Source: Membranipora membranacea (lineage: Eukaryota; Bryozoa; Gymnolaemata; Cheilostomatida; Membraniporidae). From it: a DNA stretch of 64,000 bases. The translations under genes and the position numbers were made by a program. A model generated the notes under the pieces. That model saw only the letters and a list, made by a program, of their open reading frames with translations. It did no database searches and had not been told where the DNA came from. Shown here piece by piece: positions 36,601 to 48,600 of the stretch; position 1 is the first letter of the stretch, and each line of letters begins with the position of its first letter. The stretch lies in assembly GCA_914767715.1 (NCBI GenBank), contig OU612066.1:2981001-3045000 (forward strand), in the 5' to 3' direction.

Positions 36601-39600
36601 TATGGTGGACGAGTCCATGGACGTGGACGAGGATATAATACAGCAGTCCATGCTCGTTATCCTGGATCTAACAGAGGCATCTGTAAGTTATTCTATAATC
36701 ACATCTATTTATGACATAGCCACAGGGTTTGCACTTGTGACTTCATATACTAACCATACCACATACTGAGCGGCAACATTATATTAATCACAGCACACAA
36801 AATTTATTTAAGAATATTGATTAGCCTATATAACATTATTTCTCTTGTTTCCACAGATGGCTAAGTCTGGAGATCCCAGCACAACAAGATGTTCCCGTAT
36901 GACTACCACTGACTGAGATTCCTCACAGCAAATTCTTGTAATAAGATTTTGTTGTGACATCGTATTTTATTTTAAATTTTACTGTTATAAATTGTTAATT
37001 TTCATTGTTTTTATTTCAAGTTAATTATTCCTTCAATAATAAAATGTTATTTTGCAAACAAACAGTGGTCTGCCTTTTTGACATTTAAGTGGTATAGTCC
37101 GACTAAATCAGATTCATGATATCATTATTATCATGCCCAAGCTGATTGATCTACTGTAGCCAATGCATGAATGCAGTAGATTTGAGTGGATAATTGATTA
37201 ACATCGAGCTCTCCTACATATTCACTATGGTTCCATGGGTCGATTTTGTGGTTCACTCCAATTTCGAATGGTTAGAATCCAGTGGATTCTAACCATTCCC
37301 ATGATGGGAAAAACATGAAAAGAATCTGCCGCGGCCGAGACTTGAACCCCAGCCTCCCGCGTTAAATCCCTTTCAAGGCATTGTGTGCAAGCGGTCGAAT
37401 AAACACGGTTTGGATATTCGCGTCCAAAAAGTCATTCGTCACAATCGGAATTTGACTTTAATGCCATTTCTATGGGGCGATTACTACCGAAATCCTTACA
37501 TAATCGATCCATGGAACCATAGTGATTGACTGTAAGCATATTCTGATCTTCTAAATGGAATAGGTACAAAACAAGTTTGGTGATTTGAAAATTGACAGTG
37601 ATGTTAATTGCTTGTTCTTGACAGATTCGCAATATTCTCACATTGACTCCTGATATTCTCACATTGACTCCTGATATTCTCACATTGACTCCTGATATTC
37701 TCACATTGACTCCTGATATTCTCACATTGACCCCTGATATTCTCACATTGACTCCTGATATTCTCACATTGACTCCTGATATTCTCACATTGACTCCTGA
37801 TATTCTCACATTGACCCCTGATATTCTCACATTGACTCCTGATATTCTCACATTGACTCCTGATATTCTCACATTGACTCCTGATATTCTCACATTGACT
37901 CCTGATATTTGAAGATCACAATTTTGTGTTGTGTGTTAAATTACCATCACTATTCATTAGCCTGAAAATCTTCAATGATGGCAACTCATCTTTTCTCTGC
38001 TATTGCCAGTGGTTTCTGCAGTCCTATACAAGGTCTGGTTTATATGAAACTTTGGAGTACCAACAGACATGTTGGGCGTAAAAATAAATATACTAGGAAT
38101 GCCCGATCATAAATGCCACAAAACTTCAGGGGTGTGGATGACATACACTCGGGTTCTCGATTGAGTTTACGATGGATAGCCGAGTGGCGATGTCATTTTA
38201 AGTGCAAATTAAAATGGCTGCCCTTTAGATACTTCCTATGAGGTAGATAGCCTGAGGATTGTTGTCCTATAATGTGGCGGACCTCCCCCCAATAATATTC
38301 TCAGTGATTACAGCCGTAGAATATAGCACAACAAATATCTTTAGGTAGGCCTACAGCACTGAGATCGAACACGCTAACCGATCAGCCAACACGGCCGAAG
38401 TAATAGGTTTTAATTAGTGATAATTGTGAGAGAAGATAAGGGAGTGGGACCGGAGGTATAGTTACCCAAAGTAATCAAGGGCTCATATTAATGTCTACAC
38501 TCTGTCATAGCCAATAATAATCAACCAGCCAAAACTGCCTTAGCAATGAGTTAGCTAGGGTTCCTTTATGGATCCTCCGAAGGGCTTTATTTGTCTTAAT
38601 TCGAGTATTTGGTGATGTCAGTGGAAGAACACTAACCGAGGCATCTGCCTACCTTCAATGCAAGGTCAACCTCAGTGCAGTGTGTCGTGTGCTAAGTACT
38701 GTAATATATTAAGCCTGTTGTGTAGGCACATGCCGCAATTATTTTAGTTTGTTTGCGTGGGACAGATCGAGCCAACAATAAAAGCTATTTTTAAGCTTTT
38801 CTCTGGGTAAACAGATGATCGAACGGAGAAAATGGAGGCGGTGTACGGCAGAAATTTGAGGGGCTGTTTGGCAGATCCTTGTTTTGTTTAATGAGCTAAA
38901 CCTTGGTTGACCTATTTAGGAAGAGGAAACTGTCAATCTGTTAGAAAAAAAGGAACCCATTAATTTTTCTCCATCTGATCTGACATACCGCCTTACAGAG
39001 AGTAAGTACTTCTGGTAGCTGTAAACTCTGGTATCACATTGTTTGGAATCTCCTGTTATAATTGTGAGTCTGTTCGTGAGATCGCCCTTTTTCTATTTTA
39101 TCAGTACGAAAACCTATTTTTATCTCATAACATTGCCAGTAATTAATTATATGTAACTCCTACGACCCTCACAAAACTCAACAAGGTAAAATGTCTACCT
39201 TTGATCATTAGGATTATAAGGTAAATAAGATGAAAACTTAGGGACGGGTTCCCTTGTTTTCTATGTGGCAGGTACGAAGTCTGCAGGATAAATCCTCCTA
39301 ATGATGTAACATCTATATGTCTGTGCGGTGCCCATACTATTTTCTAACCATACTATCATTAGATGACTAAATATTACCAGCCAAATCGTCATATGGAAGG
39401 AGATACTGATTCTACGCTTCGAGACAAGAAGCCCTTACAATATGAATATCTGCTTTTCTGTAGGCATATCCTTCATACTTAATAATCTTATCATACAGAG
39501 CTGCCCATAAAGATGCAGATGCACACGTCTCTTATCTAAGTTATCTCATCGCCACACTAACCTGTTAGTGGTGGGTAATCTAAGCGGCTTCTGTATGGAA

Positions 39601-42600
39601 GACTGAGAGTTAGGCGGGTCAGGGAGATTGCACAGAGGGTGGCGTTTCGGCTCCCCGTAAATGTTGACAGTAAAGCTCTTCATACTATGTTTGAATAAAC
39701 TAACACTGCAAGCCTCATCTGGCATGGCCATTTCTGTAACAAAGTATCAATCAAATCATAATGAATTAACAAGAATAAAATTTCTTAAAATCTTGGTTTT
39801 AGTACAAGATTAAACATTTTCCAACCAGCTAGCAAGATCTCTCAACATAAATTTCGACCTGAAAATCGTCTTTTTCACAAAGGAAATACTTCTTCTGGCA
39901 GTAAGGTGGTTGAGTATTGTCAAATGCAGTAGTCTAGGGCGTATACTGAACAGAGGGAGATCATTAAAGCCCTACCTGACCTGCTACAGCCCAACGATTA
40001 ATCTGAAAAAATAATTATTTAACATAGAAGAGTAAGTGATACATACCGAGATCCGACCGATCCTCTGAGCAGTAAGCCAGGAATGGCTTGAGTGACTCAT
40101 CAGCCAGATCTGGGTTTACGGCTGCCAGCCTCTGTAGAAGCTGTCTCAGTATCTGGTCTACGTATGTTACTCTGACTGTGGCTATGACATCACGATTCTT
40201 CTCACACAATACCTTTTCTCTCTCACAAATCTTCATATTAATTGTCACCCTCTACAAAAATATTACAGTGTACTTGTGTGATATATCATGTACTCGATAT
40301 TTCATGATTACAGCAAGCAATCCATTTCATCCACTTATTAATGAAATCATTTTTAACACACATAGAATTTCTTCTCGAAAACGTACCAAATCTTTTTTTT
40401 AACTATTTGTCACATTTGAACAGCAGTTAATCATTATTAAGATTTTTACATTGAATATTATCACCTAGCAATAAATGAATGTTATATAAAAGACATCAAA
40501 TATCAAACTTCTCATTTGATATACACAAGTGAAGTACCATAGTAGTACACATGTAATCTACAGCTCCCGCAAAATACCAGTTAAATTCAATATAAGCGCA
40601 TTATTAATATAAAATCAAGCATGAAAACAGTCAGGCATCTTTTATTAGGACTTGAAACATCAATTATTAACTACAACCCAGTTGGATTGTAATATGTGTC
40701 AGAGTGTGATCATCACAGCCAGACAAACATACAAGTAATATGTATATGATAATTTTTTATTATGTGTGTGTGTTTATTGCTTACTATTAAAACTAGAATG
40801 AGTAAAACGGTGTCAAAGGTATATAGAAAATTAAAAAGCAATGGGACAGTCAGATAGCACGAAGCTGGAACAGAGACTGCCCTACTAGAACACTCGACGC
40901 CACACCCGCCTGCCGGAACGACAGAGCGAAACATCCGCAACCTGCACACAATCAAACCCCCTCCCACAGGCACGCTGCCAGGCCACCCAAGGAACCAGAC
41001 TGAGTACATGTCTCCACTCCCATAAGGTACCTGTTGTACAGGTTGACACCATGGCACAACAGGGACCTCTCACCTCGCTTGTTTTTGGCCTTTTTTGTTC
41101 GTAAATTATTTAATCTTGTGTTATAATCATGTTCTGATTTTAGAGAGTTGATAAACTCATTCGAAAATGTTCTTAAAAATAGTTTTAAAGAGCAGTATTG
41201 GAATAACATATTTAAAGGCATTATATTTAAAGTCTTAAAAAGGTTTGAAACATGATCTCTGGTTATTTTCTTTAAAATTACTCTTACACAAGCCTAATAA
41301 CTGATGTGCTGTGACAGATGTACTGTGAAGACTCACCCGAGCGTCGGCCGGACAAATGACAAGAGGTGAAGGTAATACTTGTATTCTAGATGTTTCTAAT
41401 AGCTCAGTACACGCAGGGCCTGTAAAATATCAATAAACATTCAATATACATCTATATATATATATATATTTACAAGAATATTAAGTATTATTACTATTAT
41501 TTTCAAGTATTATTAAGTGCCAAAGACAAATTACATAACACAGCTGCAGTATAACACAGCAGTATAACACAGCAGTATAACACAGCAGTATAACACAGCA
41601 GTATAACACAGCTGCAGTATAACACAGCAGTATAACACAGCAGTATAACACAGCAGTATAACACAGCAGTATAACACAGCAGTATAACACAGCAGTATAA
41701 CACAGCAGTATAACACAGCTGCAGTATAACACAGCTATAAATGTCTGTCCTGTATAGTCGACTAATTTGCAACCGATGGGATGAGATTATAAGCAAATTC
41801 AATTCAAGAAAAGGGGATAAAAGTGGTGGTTGGTACTATGCGGTATAACTAACCACTGAATATCTGTGTGTGTATGAAGGCCTTGTGATGGCCCACATTC
41901 CTGAAGAAAAACTGATGCAGGTAGGATTGTTTGTTGTGTATATCGCCTGCGCTCAGTGTGTATACACCAGGGTTAGACTGGCGATCTATGACAGGTTCCA
42001 CTACAGCTGGACCACCATAACCGTAGACTGGCATCTATAGAGGAGAATGTAACATCATGTAATCATGAGTCAGTTAAAGGAAACTGACAAACACAGCCTG
42101 ATAAACTAAACCTGACTGTAAGGAATAGATATGAGTAAAGGTGTCAATAGCAGAAGGCTTGTCAATCAAAAACAGAACAAACGATCTACACTTTCCAAGT
42201 ATCTGTTTGAATGGAAGAAGCATGGCTAGGTCAATCCAATAATATATCAGCATTATCTGCTCAAAATTGTGTTCTCTGAGCATTCAATTCTGAATTATGC
42301 ACATATCAATCTTGATCTTGAAAAACTTTAAATAAATACAGCAGCTACAATGTAGGAGTTATGCTTTATAATAATAATATAATGTTTTTGATAGTTATTA
42401 TATATTTCAACATGAATGTGATAACTACTGCTTCATACATTATAATATATTACTTGAGTATTTTATATGTTTATTTGTAATACATACCCTGAATCTGATA
42501 TCCCTATCAGGACAATTAGCCTTAAGTCTTGACCGGACAAAGCCAGTCTGTCGGGGCTCATACACTATCCTCACATTATAATAATCTTTATCTGATCTGC

Positions 42601-45600
42601 TCACAGGTAGAATTATCTCCCTCGACGAGTGAAGCTTCTCCTCACCTTCTATCTGTGTACAGAGCTGAAAGTCTGACATATTCAGATCGAGATGAAATCT
42701 GACAGGCTCATCGTAATAGTTCAGGATCTTCACTGTCACAAATCTACAAATAAAGTTAGCGGGTCTGATGTCTATGTGTGGGGAGAACAGAGGCTAATAT
42801 ATCCATGTCTCTTTGTCAACTGGTTTGGTATGAGAAAAAAAGTCCGCAGTTGCAGAGCAGGCCATTTGGACAGGGCAGGGATAATTCTCACCAGTAAGGT
42901 AAAAGCTCCATCACAAACCATAAAGCATTAGACGCCGCAGAGAATTGATTGTGAGAAATAGGGGACAGGAAAATTTTGAAGTGACGTCATTCTGACAGTA
43001 ATACAATTCGCAGAAAAAAAGGATACTGTTAAACTAAACAGATTAGCATGATGTCAACAAGAGCCCTAAATTTGTATCCTGTCGGGCTTTGTGAGGAATA
43101 CAAGGTATACAAGGTATACTAGGAATACAAGGTATAAAAGGAATAGATATAAATAACTATAATTCCCACTATCCGCCTTTATCAGCCAGAAACCAATCAT
43201 ATTAAAAAATTCCCAGTGACTTATTCACAAAAATATCTTCTGATCAAAAGAGGGATGACGAATCAAAATATACAGCCATAAACTAAGTGGTTTAGTTGAT
43301 CCTTGATACTTGAATATCTTCTGGGATCAGTTATTACCCATTTGAAGTGTTGATGCTCTCAAGCAGCTACTACATATTTGCATGCATACGGTTTGAGTGA
43401 CCTACCTTCTATCATTGAGTTCTACTCCGCCAAACTTGATAATATGTGGTGTACATTTTATCTTCAGACTGCTCCCAGAGCGACAGCTACCAGCGCTAGA
43501 CGGAGGTCTCAGAGAATTGTTAGCTAGTCGAGCTATGTGAGGAGGGATGGAAGACGGGGGTTCTATAACACCCCGCACATCGATCACACACTGCTTACCC
43601 TCAGGCTCTATCTGTGCCACCACCGAACTGCAATGTCAGATATGAAATATCGCTATCAAAATATCAACCAGAGCAATAAAACAATGTTAGACTTCTTATG
43701 AGGGAACAATATAGATAGGCAGTCCAAGTCATATGAGGACAATGTTATATTCTCTTTGAAATCTACCTGTTGCAAGGAGTCACTTTCTCTAAATGTCTAG
43801 ACCAGTAAGAAATCTCATGGCCCTGGAGCAATATATTTGTGCTAAATTCAGTTAGGCATTATATCACTTATTTTGTAACCTATAAACAATATGGCCAATT
43901 TGAAACAAAACTAAAATGGAACCAGTACTACAATTCCTGTTAGGCATGGTCATTCGTTCATTTCTCGAGAATTTCTCAGCTATTTTTGGTGGTGAGGGAC
44001 TCTCATCTATGTATATTGTAGCAATGGGTCATTTTAATTTGGAAAACAGAATGACCTGTATGTGAGGAAAATGGTTGATTTTTGTGTTTTTAGTATAGAA
44101 TCTTTTGCAAATCCTCTGCCCAAAAGAGGTAACAATCAAAGAGACAAAAACTTTTCAGAGAAAAGTTAAAAGAGAACAAGCCAGGAAGATGACAAACATT
44201 TTTCATTCCTGTATGACAGATATTAAAATGGCCACTTAGCAACACTGACAGTTATCAACACTTAAAACGTTCTACTTATAACATTAGATCTTATCAGTAA
44301 TTTTTCTCAAAACAATTTCCTATTGAATTGTCATCAAGTACATATGAAGTTATATTGCATTGTCATCTTGTACTGGTACTTAGTTATAATGTAAATAACC
44401 TATTTTTATGCCAAAATATCCTCATGATATATTACGCTCAAGCTGCGTTTACATTAGGCCGTCTCCGTCAGCTGGCCACCAACTCAAGACTGAGCAGTCT
44501 TTAACCCCAAGTCTGAGCCAGAGTCTGAGACTGGCATGTGTTTACAGAGCACCGGCTTAGCCAATGTCAGTCTCAGAGAAAATAAATGTGAGTGATAGAA
44601 CAAAGGGCAGTATTGTGATCGCTAAATTAGGAATTTGTGTTAAGACGGGCAGTCTTGAGACTGCAAAACGAGCACTGCGCGAATTGCCAGACATCGTCTT
44701 AAAAGCCGGTCAGACAAGGTCAGTCAACCGTTTTTGTTATTCACACTACACAGTCTCGGCCTCCGTCATAGTAATTTTTCGGTCAGACTCAAGACTGGGC
44801 TAAAAGACGGCCTAATGTAAACGCAGCTTCAGACTTATGTCTTCAATGCCTTGTGTTGAAACTGTTCAATCTCGCATTTGCTAAGTCACACCAAGGAGTC
44901 TTTCACTCATTGATCACATATATGTACAATAACTGTTTGTACCTAGACTGGGCAGGTAATTTGCTTGTGATTGGGGGGAGGGGGATACAACGTCCAAGTC
45001 TCAGACAATGAGCTATTACATCAAATAAATGAAAGTCAAAATAGCAGTTGTGATACTTACCATGAGATAAGCTCGGTGAGATCGTCTCCGATACTTGTGG
45101 AGAAGTTGAGCCTGTAGTTAGACACTTGTCCTGGTTTTATATACATGTACTCTGGTGATAGCCTGAAGTATTTACTGTTTGTCAGAGACAGGCTCACATT
45201 TATGGGTATATCACCCCCGTTCCGTACTGGTATCTGCTCACTCACTAAGCTCTGGGGCTTACATCTCATCACAAAATTCTAAAAAATATCCAAATTTCTT
45301 TTTCAAACAAGAAAACATGGCCACCACCGCATATTTGCACCCATTCGGCCAATGAACATCACCACATGAGGCTTATCATTTAATTCTGAGTGACATAACT
45401 ATTTTATTACAATGATGAGCAGAGATTCAATATTCATACGCCTTACACGTGATGTCATTAGTTCTAATCAAGTGTTTTCGCTTACAAATGGGAGTTACCT
45501 TCTCTCTGAACATCATGTTCAGAGAGTGGGTAACTCCAATATTGTGATATATAAGTACATAAATTATGTACAACAATAATGGCTTCTGTACAGTATCTGT

Positions 45601-48600
45601 TGGATGATGACACATACGTGATATTTTGCAGGTAGCTGTACACTAGCGTATCCACACACACACTGAGTATTTACTGATATTAGCGGGCTGCCAGTCACAG
45701 CTGTCGCCAGATATATAGCTATAGAACCTGTTACTGTTTCTGGTGAACCGGCTGTTGAATAAAACAAACAGATAACATGATCACACCAGTAACAATCAGC
45801 GTGCATTCCCGCTGAGAATGACCCACTAAGTGAAAATGTATGTTTGATTATGCACCAACAATAATGTGTGGCTACATACATACATACATACATACATACA
45901 TACATACATACATACATACATACATACATACATACATACATACATACATACATACATACATACATACATACATACATAGCCAAATCTACATACATAGCCA
46001 AATCTACATACATAGCCAAATCTTTTTGAATCTTTCTTTGATATTAAATTTTCACCAAGTTTGATAATGAAAATTGACATTTCCATCAAGGCAACAAATC
46101 TTGTGTGGCCTCAGATGTGGAGAATCGCAGATATTCATCTCAAATATTTTAATATAATCCACACACAGCAGTGCAGACTTAGCAAAATATGTTGAATCTG
46201 GAGAATGATTAGTAACAGGATGATGACTCACCCTTGCCGTGGCGTAGAGGCATTCTGTTGAGTACATTGATAGTCTTAGTTCTGACACCATCAGTACTCT
46301 GATAACCTGCCAGTGTTAGCTTAAGGGTCATACTGTTTCTAGCTGGCAGTGTTGAGTCGGGGATGGAGGACTCTCCCTCATTCAGCTCCATAACTCCTCG
46401 ATCATCAGCACCCTATAAACAATGGTCAACCATGGAATCATCAACTGTGCTTTATATAACAAATATGTCCTACTTTCTGACCCCTAAGTTAAGAACAAGG
46501 TAAAGCATGTGGAGCTGCTTTATATTGTATATATATTTCACCTTCATGTAAGTTGTAAGGCTGAGCAGGACCTGATAGGTGGCATTCCATTGTCAAATAC
46601 TTCCATGTAATGCATATTATCTAACTGACATAACACTGGCACTGCCGCAAAGTTTTCAGGAGATAGAGTTCCCATCATACATAATACAGATTGAGTTTCA
46701 CATAACACATAACGCTAACTGACCTGTATAATTTTGATGACTAGTTGAGCCTCTACATTAGATTTATTAGTTAGAGTCAGCGGTACACTCTTCATACATC
46801 CGTAGGGTACTGTACCAAAATCCACAATACCGTCCAAGTTATCCACCAACTGAAACATAGGCATCAGCATAGGTCATGTTAAAAACTACTACAATCACTG
46901 GGCGAGAAAACTCTCAGCTAAGAAAGAATGAGTTAATGAAAGTGCTCAGCCAAGTGTAATCGATATGCTCAGTTTGATATGATACATTACTTTTCAGTGA
47001 TATTCTGCAAAATTTATTACAACAGGGTCAACTAACAACACCATTCATAAATACCCTTTAGTGGCATATATGTTATACACATGCAAGTAACAGTGTTAGG
47101 ATTACAGACAATCAGAAGTACTTTACTTGTCACAAATGAGGGTGATTTATTAAAATAGAATTCCAGAAATTATTTTCAGACAATAAAAGTCAGTCATTTA
47201 CAAACTAATACTATGATTAATATTAGTAAACTTTGTAATAAATGCAGGCACTTATATTATGCCTCACTGCATACAGGCTAGCGCATGTTTAAAATCCCCT
47301 GTGAGTGACTGAGTGAGTGAGTGATATCATACCTGTACATTGGGTGCTTCCATCTCTACTGCTAGTATCATTTTAACAGCTGGTGATGTTGTGTCTCCTT
47401 TCACTGAGATGTTGACTGTGACTTCATGCCGACCTGCTACTGCTGTGTTCAGCCAGACCTGACACAAAAAATGTGTAATGTTAAAATGCTGGACTGAGCA
47501 ACGATAAAACACAATAATAGCACTCTCAAGCAGATATTTGCGTTTGAGTAGCGCGTTTGGGTAGCGTGTAAACTTTGCAGCTCAAGTGAAGCAGTTTGAG
47601 TAGTAAATACTAAATAGTCTGCAATCAGTAGACATAAAAGAGGATTATATTTATTCCATTGTTATTTTTCAAAATAAATTTAATGGATTTCAATTTGAAC
47701 ACAGCGCAAGTATAGCCTTTGTTCCAGCGTTTAAACATACAGGTATATAGTCAGTAAGAGATGGCTTTAGTAGACTATCTCCTTGTCTGAAGAATAGAGA
47801 GTTACTCTGAGTTATCTTCCCGTTTATTCTGTGATCTGACAACTCCATGCTGACTTGTAACCACCTGCAAAATGATTATCGTTTTGTACCACCTAAATCA
47901 CTAACTACATCCTCTTCTAACAAAGCACATGATTTGACTATAAGCCCAACTGATTCATATAAGCCCAACTATGCCATCTTTAGAAACAAATACATTGGAT
48001 GTTTTACATTACAGAATGAGATTTGCGCTACATGTTGCATCCATACTCTACATGAAGCAACTAATGACCACATACCTTTTCGTGAGGTTGGTAATGGGGA
48101 TATCTGCGTTGATATGAGTCATAGTACAGTGAACTCCTGGTACAAACATTGATGTAGGAGCCTCAATAACGGCCTGAGGAGGGTTGACTGTAGCAGCAGC
48201 ATCAGGTTTAGCGGCAGTACTAGGAGAGAGTTTGGATGTGAAAAGGGTGGAGTCACCGACCTGCATGGTAGACGCCTCATTGTAGTGCTGGGTTCGGAAG
48301 GCAATTGTAGTGTTATTACCTCCTGCAAGGGGCGGAGAAGCCAGGAGCGTAGCGTCGTCAGCAGTCATGTCATGCATTGGGGGTGATGTTGTAGTATGAT
48401 GTGGTGGTGATGACTTAGCTGTATGAGCTGCTGCTTGTTGAATGTGAGGAGACGGAGGTTTTGATGCAGTTTGGTTGGGAGTGATCATATATAGCGCTGT
48501 CGTCTCATCAGACTGTCTGATTGTGACAGCGTCTGAGTGACTTACATCTATAATATGTATAAATATGAGAATATATAAGCTAAGTATATAATTTAGTGGC

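Noticed and set aside
37629-37910. CRISPR array
   Set aside because: Direct tandem repeats without spacers in animal DNA.
37432-37912. Long frames of RISGVNV and ILTLTPD heptads on both strands
   Set aside because: Produced by the 21-bp minisatellite, whose unit length keeps any stop-free frame open. No splice or start context.
38345-38400. tRNA or SINE head on the - strand
   Set aside because: An A-box-like stretch is present, but no B box at the expected spacing and no tRNA fold.
41481-41802. Cys/Leu/Tyr-rich frames on the - strand
   Set aside because: Shadows of the 13-bp CAGCAGTATAACA array in a CEP192 intron.
45564-46089. Met-Tyr-Val-Cys repeat frames
   Set aside because: The (CATA)n microsatellite. 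Only 45618-45751 on the - strand is a real CEP192 exon, in another context.
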